The notes under the pieces: generated by a model
The model's database searches: none
What the model was told of the DNA's origin: nothing
What the model saw: the letters and a program-made list of their open reading frames with translations, nothing else
Origin: Brevundimonas sp.
GTDB taxonomy: Bacteria; Pseudomonadota; Alphaproteobacteria; Caulobacterales; Caulobacteraceae
DNA length: 5,337 bases
Assembly: GCA_003248965.1 (NCBI GenBank)
Contig: QFQU01000032.1
Location: 1 to 5,337 of the forward strand
Direction of reading: 5' to 3'
Shown here: positions 1 to 5,337 of the stretch, one piece after another
How the letters are laid out: each line of letters opens with the position of its first letter
Position numbering within the stretch: position 1 is the first letter of the stretch
Program-made: the position numbers and the translations under genes

Positions 1-88
1 GCTTGCGGACGGCATTGGCAAACTCGGTGAAGCGGCGATGCTCCTGCGTCGAGATGAAGCTGGTGGCGCGGGCGCTGCCATCTGCCAT
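1..88 (-). CDS. tniB: TniB-like AAA+ ATPase of the transposon, N-terminal fragment (runs off the window)
   Basis: Only the first 29 codons are present. They read MADGSARATSFISTQEHRRF and continue TEFANAVRK. A start of this kind, with a T/S-x-E-H/Y-RRF-xEF segment shortly before the Walker A loop, is familiar from TniB/MuB-like ATPases that partner Mu-type transposases; the Walker motifs themselves would lie beyond the left edge. The protein would form ATP-dependent filaments on target DNA and recruit or activate TniA. The ATG overlaps the tniA stop codon by one base (TAATG), which implies translational coupling. The start is supported by a GAGGG sequence six bases upstream. The identity rests on a short peptide plus its position directly behind the transposase gene. 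Confidence 0.72.
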   Translation of the reverse strand, partial: MADGSARATSFISTQEHRRFTEFANAVRK

Positions 89-1569
89 TATTCGCCCTCG
101 TAGTAAGTGCGGAGGCGCGGCTTGCTGCGTATCGCCTCGGGAGGCTTGGCAGGTCTGGGCATCGGCGTTGGTGCCTGCACTGAACTTGAACCGGGCGTGC
201 GCAGGATTGCGGGCAGATAGTCGGCAACGCGGGCCTTCCGCTCTCCGATCTCGCTTCGCAGACGACGGCGATAGGCGAGACGCGCGGCTTGAACATCTTT
301 AAGGGTGATGCTCAGGCCAGCATGGTCCGGACTGACGGCGCGGCACAGAAAGGCGTTGCGGTGGAATACCCGAACCTCGCCTACGTCGCGAGGATCGTAG
401 CGGATCGTCACCGGTTCGCCGACATAGGCGGCAAGCGTGGGATTGAAGTAGCGCAGTCCCTCGAAACGGATGCCGTCACGGTGAACGATGCGCGGCTTGG
501 CGACCATGACCAGCAGCGAGTCCAGTTCCTCCAGTGTTTCCGGCATACGGGGCAGCCAGCCATCGCCGCGCCACGCATTGACGGGCGTTACGCCGATCGC
601 GCGGTGCGGGCGAACATTATAGGTTGTGGCGATGTAAGCGCCGATCGCGGCGTCCAGTTCGGGCAGCGTCAGGCGAGGCGTAGAAACCGGTTTGCCGTTG
701 CGAAGATTGCCCGGAAGTTCCGCCAGCAGTTCGGTGTTGATGGTGCGGAACAGCCGCTCGATCTTGCCGCGTCCCTGTGGACGGGCGACGGCGGAGTAGA
801 TCAGGCGGATACGCAGATCGGCCGCAGCCTGTTCGAGATGGAGGCTGGTGAAGTCCGATCCGTGATCGACATACAGCACGTCGGGAATGCCGCACACCGC
901 CCATGCCGGATCGGCCTTGCGCCAGATCGCCTGTCGCAGCGCGAGCGAGGTGTTGAGCGCAGAGGGCGCGCCGAGGAAAACCATGTAGCCCGCGATCACG
1001 CGCGAGTGATCGTCCAGCACCGTCGTCAGCCACGGCCGCACCGGGCGACCGCCTGCATCGAGGATCAGGATATCGAGCTGGGTATGATCGGCTTGCCAGA
1101 TCGCATTGGGGCACTCGGCGCGGTGTCGATGGACCAACTCGAACTTGTCGCGGAAGGCCGCGGCACCTTCGTGCGCCAAGGTTAGCATCGCCGGATCGAT
1201 CCGGCGCACGATATCGCGCACGCTGCCATAGGACGGCATTCGCCAATCCCGTTCGCCGACAATGCCGGCGAGACGCCGATGGATGGTCACGATCGATGGC
1301 GGCGGTTTGAGCAGCGCCATGCCCTCGACCAGTTCGACCAGTTCTTTCGGGAAGGTGCGCTTGCCGGCTTCCGGTCGGATCGGACGCGCCAACCCGGCCG
1401 GGCCATCGGCACGGTAGCGGGCGAGCCAGCGGCGGGCGGTGCGGACCGATATGCCGGCATCGACCGCAGCCTCACCAATTGGCACTGCGTCATGGAGGTG
1501 CCGGCGAAGCACGGCCATCCGTTTCGCGACTTCGGCACTTCCCAGTTCTGGCGTTCGATCATCGGTCAT
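88..1569 (-). CDS. tniA: TniA-like DDE transposase with Mu-transposase C-terminal domain
   Basis: This 493-residue protein is the cut-and-join enzyme of a tni-type transposon: it binds the element ends and catalyses 3'-end nicking and strand transfer. Residues about 28-53 form a helix-turn-helix (GEAAVDAGISVRTARRWLA) for end binding. The RNase H-like catalytic core spans roughly 150-280 with the triad D161 (WQADHTQLD), D235 (YVDHGSDF) and E271 (GRGKIERLFRT), giving 35 residues between the second D and the E, as usual for the rve/IS481-Mu fold. Residues about 355-410 fit the Mu C-terminal beta-barrel, and a proline-rich basic tail (about 455-488) follows, where contact with the ATPase is likely. 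The catalytic residues are intact and there is no frameshift, so it is probably active. It is the first gene of a leftward operon with tniB. The start at 1569 leaves the HTH near the N-terminus and has a GGGGT stretch about seven bases upstream. Confidence 0.88.
   Translation of the reverse strand: MTDDRTPELGSAEVAKRMAVLRRHLHDAVPIGEAAVDAGISVRTARRWLARYRADGPAGLARPIRPEAGKRTFPKELVELVEGMALLKPPPSIVTIHRRLAGIVGERDWRMPSYGSVRDIVRRIDPAMLTLAHEGAAAFRDKFELVHRHRAECPNAIWQADHTQLDILILDAGGRPVRPWLTTVLDDHSRVIAGYMVFLGAPSALNTSLALRQAIWRKADPAWAVCGIPDVLYVDHGSDFTSLHLEQAAADLRIRLIYSAVARPQGRGKIERLFRTINTELLAELPGNLRNGKPVSTPRLTLPELDAAIGAYIATTYNVRPHRAIGVTPVNAWRGDGWLPRMPETLEELDSLLVMVAKPRIVHRDGIRFEGLRYFNPTLAAYVGEPVTIRYDPRDVGEVRVFHRNAFLCRAVSPDHAGLSITLKDVQAARLAYRRRLRSEIGERKARVADYLPAILRTPGSSSVQAPTPMPRPAKPPEAIRSKPRLRTYYEGE
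95..99 (-). promoter_or_regulatory. Ribosome binding site of tniB, inside the end of tniA
   Basis: On the minus strand GAGGG lies six bases before the tniB ATG, within the last codons of tniA. It supports the chosen start and fits coupled translation of the two proteins through the TAATG overlap. Confidence 0.6.
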
Positions 1570-1580
1570 GGTGATCTACC

Positions 1581-1610
1581 CCGTCCGAAAGAGGATCGTT
1601 CAGCGGACGG
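1581..1610. repeat. Inverted repeat with 7-bp perfect arms
   Basis: CCGTCCG at 1581-1587 pairs with CGGACGG at 1604-1610 across a 16-base spacer, 11 bases upstream of the tniA start codon. The 30-bp overall span is close to that of a resolvase dimer site, and it also sits where a repressor or an mRNA hairpin would affect tniA expression. Which of these applies cannot be decided from sequence. Confidence 0.5.
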
Positions 1611-1680
1611 TTGCTGGCGAACCTGTCCAGGCACGGAAAACCGCCGTAAGCCGAGTCTCACATAGATGGTACTATATCTT

Positions 1681-1710
1681 TTGCGTTGAGGGACCCCTTT
1701 ACGTTACAGA
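1681..1710 (+). promoter_or_regulatory. Weak candidate promoter of the resolvase
   Basis: TTGCGT at 1681-1686 and TACAGA at 1705-1710 are separated by 18 bases. Both match the sigma-70 consensus poorly. The second box ends seven bases before the ATG at 1718, and no Shine-Dalgarno sequence is visible (TTCCACC precedes the ATG), so the transcript could start at or next to the start codon. Confidence 0.25.
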
Positions 1711-1717
1711 TTCCACC

Positions 1718-2314
1718 ATGACACACACGCTGATCGGCTACGCCCGATGCTCCACCGACAAACAGGACCTTGCCGCCCAGCAGGACGCGCTGGTGAAACT
1801 CGGCGTCGCAACCGATCGCATCTATACCGACAAGGGCTTCACCGGGACCAACCGGACCCGCCCCGGTCTGGATCAGGCGCTCGCGGCAGTACGGAGCGGC
1901 GACACGCTGGTGGTGCCAAAACTCGACCGTCTGGCGCGGTCGGTGCCGGACGCGAGAGCGATCGGCGACGACCTTGCCGTGCGGGGCGTCAAGCTACAGC
2001 TTGGGGCCAGTGTTCACGATCCGTCCGACCCGATGGGCAAGCTGTTCTTCAACATCCTTGCCACCTTCGCCGAGTTCGAGGCGGACCTGATCCGGATGCG
2101 GACCCGCGAGGGCATGGCCGTCGCACGCTCGAAGGGGAAGCTGCGCGGCAAGAAGCCCAAGCTGTCGGATCGCCAGCAGAAGGAACTGCGCCGCATGTAC
2201 GACACCGACGATTATTCGATCAGCGATCTTGCTGAGGTGTTCTCGATATCCCGACCGACCGTGTACCGGACGCTTGGTCGTCAACCTTCCGGGCCTGCGG
2301 TAAAAGCGGCGTGA
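1718..2314 (+). CDS. Serine recombinase / resolvase (198 aa)
   Basis: A complete small serine recombinase of the resolvase/invertase family. It would resolve cointegrates left by replicative transposition, acting as a dimer on a nearby res site. The N-terminal catalytic domain (about 1-140) contains IGYARCSTDKQDL with nucleophile S12 and R10, and the VVPKLDRLARS motif with D70, R71 and R74. The TFAEFEADLIRMRTREGMA segment (116-134) leads into the long dimerisation helix. A C-terminal helix-turn-helix (about 164-186, YSISDLAEVFSISRPTVYRTL) binds DNA. The frame is open further upstream to 1439, but that part overlaps tniA on the other strand; ATG 1718 is chosen because family members begin about eleven residues before the catalytic serine. 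It diverges from tniA, as expected for the element's own resolvase, although a Tn3-family tnpR cannot be excluded. Confidence 0.9.
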   Translation: MTHTLIGYARCSTDKQDLAAQQDALVKLGVATDRIYTDKGFTGTNRTRPGLDQALAAVRSGDTLVVPKLDRLARSVPDARAIGDDLAVRGVKLQLGASVHDPSDPMGKLFFNILATFAEFEADLIRMRTREGMAVARSKGKLRGKKPKLSDRQQKELRRMYDTDDYSISDLAEVFSISRPTVYRTLGRQPSGPAVKAA

Positions 2315-2353
2315 TCCTAACCCCGATCGTACCGATAAAGAGAAAGGCCACCT

Positions 2354-2381
2354 CTGACCGTGCTGGTCTTCGTGCTACAGT
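2354..2381 (+). promoter_or_regulatory. Candidate promoter of the GNAT gene, probably giving a leaderless mRNA
   Basis: CTGACC (2354-2359) and TACAGT (2376-2381) each match the sigma-70 consensus at four of six bases, with a 16-base spacer. The -10 box ends six bases before the ATG at 2388, so the predicted transcription start falls on or beside the start codon. No Shine-Dalgarno sequence precedes the ATG. Both points favour leaderless translation. Confidence 0.42.
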
Positions 2382-2387
2382 CGCGTC

Positions 2388-3113
2388 ATGACCGCCTTTC
2401 CCAAGCCGGTGCTCGACTATTGGCACCAGACCCTTTCCGCTGACCGCGCCTCCGTTCACGGTAATCTGTCATATGCTGTTAGCGACAGGTTGAATCCCAA
2501 GCGTCCCGCAATGATGCTGGAACAAGCCGATGGATCGTTGCGACTTGTTGTTACTCCCGAGATAGCACAACGAGCCGGCATTGCCGAATTGGATGGTTTG
2601 GCGGCGGATGACCTGAAAAGCTGTTTGGGACAAGCTGGCGTAACACTGCACGATCCGGATTATCTGTTTTACCTTTCGGCCGACGTGCATGTGGTGGAAG
2701 ACCCGGCGAAGGCACCTCGCAAGCTGACTGATGCCGATCGCACTGCCTTCGAGATATTCTACAACGCGGCTTCCGAGCAGGACCGTGAGGATGCTTGGGT
2801 CGAATTGGATCATTGGGCGGTGTTCGGATGCTTCGACGGCGGCCGGCTTGTCTGCGCTGCTAGTATGAACCTGTGGGACGACAGCCCTATTGCTGATCTG
2901 GGAGTGCTGACGCTCCCCGACGCTCGGGGGAAGAGGTTCGCACGTGCGACCGTTCAGTCGATCAACCGGTTTTCGCAGCAGCAGGGGTACGAACCGCAAT
3001 ACCGTTGCCAAATGGATAATCACGCATCTGTAGCCTTGGCCAGATCGTGCGGCCTGACGCTGTTCGGACGCTGGACCGTGGCGACCGATCCGCGTGGAGC
3101 CAGCATAACCTAA
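2388..3113 (+). CDS. GNAT-family N-acetyltransferase (241 aa), substrate unknown
   Basis: The C-terminal part (about 110-235) has the GNAT fold signature: DLGVLTLPDARGKRFARATV (170-189) is motif A, with the R-G-K-x-x-A acetyl-CoA pyrophosphate loop at R180-A185, and NHASVALARSCGLTLFGRW (211-229) is the motif B region with the usual N-x-x-S near the cofactor. The first 100 residues form a separate region without a motif I recognise. The enzyme would move an acetyl group from acetyl-CoA to an amine of a small molecule, peptide or protein; the sequence does not show which. It lies 73 bases after the resolvase on the same strand but appears to have its own promoter, and it ends four bases into the convergent TonB-receptor gene. 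Its middle (about 2460-2720) looks less GC-rich than its neighbours, consistent with separate acquisition. Confidence 0.8.
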   Translation: MTAFPKPVLDYWHQTLSADRASVHGNLSYAVSDRLNPKRPAMMLEQADGSLRLVVTPEIAQRAGIAELDGLAADDLKSCLGQAGVTLHDPDYLFYLSADVHVVEDPAKAPRKLTDADRTAFEIFYNAASEQDREDAWVELDHWAVFGCFDGGRLVCAASMNLWDDSPIADLGVLTLPDARGKRFARATVQSINRFSQQQGYEPQYRCQMDNHASVALARSCGLTLFGRWTVATDPRGASIT

Positions 3114-5029
3114 CTCTTTATGTCAGTCGCAAGGGAGAACCCGACGTATCGCCCCGAGCTGTATGTCAGGCCCTCCGAGGAGTCGGCGATCCACCGATAG
3201 GTGTTGAACAGGTTCGTCACCTGCACGCGGGCGATCACGTCGCGGCGCCCCAACCGCAACCGGTGACGCGCACCCAAGGCGACGGTCGGGCGCGACGGCA
3301 GGCGCACCGCATTGGCCTGGTCGGCGAATGATCCGCCATATCGCGTTACCTGAACGTCGAAGGACGAGCCGCGCCAACCTTCCGGATGCACGTCGAGCGC
3401 CAGCACGATGCGGCCGCGGCTTGTGCCGACAGGACGGGCACCGATCGTTCCGTCCTCCACCAATTCCCCGGTGACGCGCGGATCGAGCAGGACCGCGCCC
3501 GCGACGAGGCTGGCGAACTGCGTAACGTCGCCGCTCAACGATCCCTCGATTCCGCGATGGCGAACCTCGCCCAGTCGTCGGTAGAAGTTCGCACCGTCGA
3601 GGTTGAAGTAGGGCTTGCGGACATCAAACACGCCCACGGCCGCTTGCAGCTTACCCAGCGAGGCGCGCACGCCGGCATCGACCTGCCGTGTCCGGAGCGC
3701 CGGTGGTGCCGCGTTGCGGTTGACCGCGATATCCGGGGCGACCTCGCTTTCTTCCAGCCCCCGTGTCACTCCGGCATAAGCCGACAGACCGGACGCCACG
3801 TCGATCGAGGCCATCAGGTTGAACAGCCACGGCCGATCGCGCGATACGATGCCGTCGCGTCCGGGTGGGCGGACATGCTTGCGATAATCGGTCTTCTGGA
3901 CGCCGATGTTGAGGCTGCCACGGCCTTTCCAGCGTCCCTCGTAAGCGATCCCGCCCGTCACCTGCCGAACGTCATCGGGCGTACGTTCCACGAAGGCGAA
4001 TGCCGGCTCGGCGGTCGGCGCGCGCGTCGCGATATTGCGGCGGGACAACCCGACCGCTTCCGCCTCACCGTAGAGTCGTGCCTGATCGCGGGCGCGCACC
4101 GACGCATGGAAGCGGTGCAGTCGCGGGCCTTCCGCGAAGGTGCGGGACACGCGCAGTTCTCCCGAGGTGGACGCATAGCGCGATGCCGGAGCCGCATAGA
4201 CGGTTTCCGTCCCGGTGCCCTCCTTGTCCACGTCCAGCCACAGGGTCGTTCGATCGCGGCTGACGGCATAGATCGAGCGGAATACGCCGCTCGCCAGCGA
4301 CCAGTCGCCCAGCTTCGTGCGCGCGATCACGCCGGTATTGCTGCCGCGACTGGTGTTGGTCGCCCAATCCTGCCCGGTGTAGCGGCGACGATCGTGCACG
4401 CGTGGCGGAACGAAGGCCCCGTTGGTGAAGTAGGTCGGCACCGCCTCCTCGCTCCACGTCCTGTCCAGGCTCCAGAAAGGGATGATTTCGGTATCGGGTG
4501 CAGGCCGCCACCTGAAGCTGATGCCCCCGGAGAACGATTTGGGTGTGCCTCCGAACCATTCATTATCCCGATAGAGGCCGACGCCGCCGGCTGCGGACAA
4601 GGTTTCACCGACGATCGGCGCGCGAACGTCGAACTCGATGCTTGCGTCGCCAAAGGTGCCGGCGTTCAGTCGGGGGCTTAGGACCAATGCGGCGGGAGCA
4701 TCGGGCAGGCGGAAGTCGGCGATCCCGGTCGGTGCTGGAAACGGGTAGTCGATCGCCGTCAGACCGACACGGATGATCGAGCTATCGACGATGCGATAGC
4801 TGAGGTCCGCCTGCTGATCGATATACAGGCCCTCGATGCGGACGTTGCCGGCATCGATAGGCGAGAAGCCGCGCACGTCCTCTTCGTCGTACAGCCCCAC
4901 AGACTCGTTGGCGTAGCTCACGCCGAACGCATCCTCAGCCGCACGCGCCGCGTTCTGATCGGCGCGTTGCGCCACTGCCTGGCTCGTGCACCCGAAGGTT
5001 GCGAGCGCCATCAATATCAACTTATGCAT
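3110..5029 (-). CDS. TonB-dependent outer-membrane receptor (639 aa)
   Basis: A complete receptor that would sit in the outer membrane and import a scarce ligand, probably an iron chelate or a similar large solute, using energy from TonB-ExbBD encoded elsewhere. Residues 1-20 are a signal peptide (KLILMALATFGCTSQAVA, cleavage before Q21). A plug domain follows to about residue 125 (AEDAFGVSYANESVGLYDEEDVRGFSP, then GNVRIEGLYIDQ), and the rest is a 22-strand-type barrel rich in alternating aromatic and polar segments, such as YAGVTRGLEES and RHRGIEGSLSG. No classic TonB box stands out. The frame can start at GTG 5041, but ATG 5029 is preferred: GGGGG lies five bases upstream and the signal peptide then starts properly as MHKLIL. 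The last strand ends YVGFSLATDIKS, without the usual terminal aromatic residue. Length and plug sequence recall a receptor family common in sphingomonads and often labelled siderophore receptor. No partner genes (sigma/anti-sigma, ABC permease) are adjacent. Confidence 0.87.
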   Translation of the reverse strand: MHKLILMALATFGCTSQAVAQRADQNAARAAEDAFGVSYANESVGLYDEEDVRGFSPIDAGNVRIEGLYIDQQADLSYRIVDSSIIRVGLTAIDYPFPAPTGIADFRLPDAPAALVLSPRLNAGTFGDASIEFDVRAPIVGETLSAAGGVGLYRDNEWFGGTPKSFSGGISFRWRPAPDTEIIPFWSLDRTWSEEAVPTYFTNGAFVPPRVHDRRRYTGQDWATNTSRGSNTGVIARTKLGDWSLASGVFRSIYAVSRDRTTLWLDVDKEGTGTETVYAAPASRYASTSGELRVSRTFAEGPRLHRFHASVRARDQARLYGEAEAVGLSRRNIATRAPTAEPAFAFVERTPDDVRQVTGGIAYEGRWKGRGSLNIGVQKTDYRKHVRPPGRDGIVSRDRPWLFNLMASIDVASGLSAYAGVTRGLEESEVAPDIAVNRNAAPPALRTRQVDAGVRASLGKLQAAVGVFDVRKPYFNLDGANFYRRLGEVRHRGIEGSLSGDVTQFASLVAGAVLLDPRVTGELVEDGTIGARPVGTSRGRIVLALDVHPEGWRGSSFDVQVTRYGGSFADQANAVRLPSRPTVALGARHRLRLGRRDVIARVQVTNLFNTYRWIADSSEGLTYSSGRYVGFSLATDIKS

Positions 5030-5034
5030 TTTCG

Positions 5035-5041
5035 CCCCCAC
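5035..5041 (-). promoter_or_regulatory. Ribosome binding site deciding the TonB-receptor start
   Basis: On the minus strand GTGGGGG is followed by CGAAA and then ATG at 5029. The G-run has normal spacing to this ATG, and the GTG inside it, which would add four residues, is therefore the less likely start. Confidence 0.55.
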
Positions 5042-5208
5042 CGCGCTCTTTAGCGAAGGGATGGCGGCTCACCAAGATTAAACCGGATCGGCCCCACTGA
5101 CGCGCAGCGGTCGCCCACTTGTTCTCGATTGGTGCAGAAGGCCGAGTTTCGAGAAGGATGCGTAACCCCCGATCCGCCGTCGTTTCAGGAGCGCGTGCTT
5201 CGTCGTGG
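5042..5208 (-). promoter_or_regulatory. Leader region of the TonB-receptor gene
   Basis: No convincing coding sequence is seen in these 167 bases between the receptor gene and the terminal repeats. On the minus strand TTTAAT (5082-5077) is a five-of-six match to a -10 box and would start transcription about 40 bases before the ATG. No good -35 is found 16-18 bases upstream of it, so the promoter may need an activator or lie elsewhere. I see no clear Fur-type palindrome. Confidence 0.3.
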
Positions 5209-5252
5209 CGTGTCAATTGCCACTGACAGAACCGTGCCAATCAGCTCTGACA
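5209..5252 (-). repeat. Transposon terminus: two tandem transposase-binding-type repeats ending in TGACA
   Basis: Two imperfect 20-bp direct repeats lie at 5209-5228 and 5233-5252, a 24-base period. On the plus strand they share CGTG-n-CAAT-nnn-C-n-CTGACA, with 15 of 20 positions identical. Read inward from 5252 on the minus strand the end starts TGTCAGAGCTG, then ATTGGCACGG, and the next copy again starts TGTCAG. Tn402/Tn5053- and Tn7-like ends are known to start TGTCA or TGT and to carry repeated TniA/TnsB sites. The outer copy would be the terminal site and the inner copy a second binding site. Confidence 0.66.
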
Positions 5253-5257
5253 TCTAC
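5253..5257. repeat. Expected 5-bp target-site duplication copy (TCTAC)
   Basis: TniA-type transposition duplicates five bases of target. If the element ends at 5252, the adjacent TCTAC should also flank the unseen left end. One copy alone proves nothing. Confidence 0.3.
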
Positions 5258-5337
5258 AGCGAGGTCGTCAATACCCGGGCCGCCAGCGGTACCCATATCG
5301 CGCCTGATCTACTCGCCCACGTCTCGCCGTTGGGATG
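5253..5337 (+). pseudogene. tnpA: 3' part of a Tn3-family transposase gene interrupted by the element
   Basis: The plus-strand frame through these bases reads (I)YSEVVNTRAASG, then THIAPDLLAHVSPLGW, and runs off the window. The LLAHVSPLGW segment is characteristic of the extreme C-terminus of Tn3-family TnpA, where it normally continues EHINLTGDY. In those proteins a WNTxY motif comes just before; here the tyrosine is present but the residues before it come from the terminal repeat and do not match. The resemblance therefore begins at the TGACA end, as an insertion into tnpA would produce. The frame also stays open leftward to about 5054, but that part has no start codon and no resemblance that I recognise. 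An intact 5' half should lie beyond the other end of the element. Confidence 0.66.

Larger units (their letters stand above)
1570..1717. promoter_or_regulatory. Divergent control region between tniA and the resolvase; candidate res site
   Basis: This 148-bp non-coding stretch separates two divergent genes. Resolvases of this type act at a res site of roughly 100-150 bp next to their own gene, and the size and position fit. Visible dyads are CCGTCCG/CGGACGG (1581-1587 with 1604-1610), GGTT/AACC (1609-1612 with 1620-1623) and CGG-AAAA-CCG (1634-1643). A-T rich bases around 1661-1680 contain TATAGT on the minus strand (1676-1671), a possible -10 for tniA without a good -35. I cannot assign the resolvase subsites from sequence alone, so the res call is inferred from position. 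Confidence 0.4.
1..5252. mobile_element. Right part of a tni-type (Tn402/Tn5053-like) transposon with resolvase, GNAT and TonB-receptor genes
   Basis: The sequence shows a TniA-like DDE transposase coupled to a TniB-like ATPase, a serine resolvase, and a terminal block of tandem repeats ending in TGACA at 5252. Tn402/Tn5053 and Tn7 relatives are known to have ends starting 5'-TGTCA with repeated transposase-binding sites just inside. Read on the minus strand from 5252 this end begins TGTCAG, as expected. Everything between the resolvase and 5252 would then be cargo. The opposite end, tniQ and the target duplication are not in the window, so the total length is unknown. The main uncertainty is whether the end at 5252 belongs to the same element as the tniA gene 3.7 kb away; no second candidate end is visible between them. 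Confidence 0.62.

Noticed and set aside
289..1185. Long plus-strand open frame of 298 codons opposite tniA
   Set aside because: It is the complement of the tniA reading frame in high-GC DNA; the minus-strand product has an intact DDE triad and HTH, while this translation has no recognisable motif.
1439..1717. N-terminal extension of the resolvase frame
   Set aside because: It would place 93 residues before a catalytic domain that in the family starts at the N-terminus, and it overlaps the tniA gene on the other strand.
2315..2353. Terminator after the resolvase gene
   Set aside because: Only a weak ATCG/CGAT dyad is seen, with no stable GC stem followed by a T-run.
3386..4681. 431-codon plus-strand open frame opposite the TonB receptor
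   Set aside because: Composition-driven shadow of the receptor gene; arginine- and alanine-rich, without domains, and without a convincing ribosome site.
5094..5101. Possible third terminal repeat copy (CCACTGAC)
   Set aside because: Only eight bases match the inner copy and the CGTG-n-CAAT part is missing, so it is not better than chance.
5022..5240. 72-codon minus-strand frame between the receptor and the terminal repeats
   Set aside because: It begins inside the transposon-end repeats, covers the receptor's probable leader and start codon, and shows no motif; chance openness is likelier.
1..5337. CRISPR array, tRNA or rRNA gene
   Set aside because: No regularly spaced long repeats beyond the two terminal units and no tRNA- or rRNA-like segments were seen on either strand.

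Overview
The window is high-GC DNA typical of an alphaproteobacterium. A sphingomonad (Sphingomonadales) is the best guess, because the large outer-membrane receptor resembles TonB-dependent receptors common in that order. The host cannot be fixed from this sequence alone, since almost everything here looks mobile.

Layout, left to right. (1) Positions 1-1569, minus strand: a two-gene transposition module. A DDE transposase of the TniA/TnsB/Mu type is followed, with a one-base stop/start overlap, by the first 29 codons of a TniB-type AAA+ ATPase that runs off the left edge. (2) 1570-1717: a 148-bp divergent intergenic region with a 7-bp-arm inverted repeat, a plausible place for promoters and a resolution (res) site. 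(3) 1718-2314, plus strand: a complete small serine recombinase (resolvase). (4) 2388-3113, plus strand: a GNAT-type acetyltransferase with a promoter-like sequence so close to the ATG that a leaderless mRNA is likely. (5) 3110-5029, minus strand: a TonB-dependent outer-membrane receptor with a signal peptide, convergent with the GNAT gene and sharing stop-codon bases with it. (6) 5042-5208: a non-coding leader. (7) 5209-5252: two imperfect 20-bp direct repeats at a 24-bp period, each ending in TGACA. (8) 5253-5337, plus strand: sequence encoding what looks like the C-terminal part of a Tn3-family transposase, whose resemblance begins at the last base of the repeats.

Interpretation: positions 1-5252 look like the right part of a Tn402/Tn5053-like (tni) transposon. 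It carries a resolvase, an acetyltransferase and a TonB-dependent receptor, and its right terminus is TGACA at 5252. It appears to have inserted into the tnpA gene of a Tn3-family transposon, giving a nested arrangement. TniA would cut and join the ends, TniB would select targets, the serine recombinase would resolve cointegrates, and the GNAT and receptor genes would be cargo. The left end, any tniQ and the expected 5-bp target duplication lie outside the window, so the nesting is an inference from one junction.
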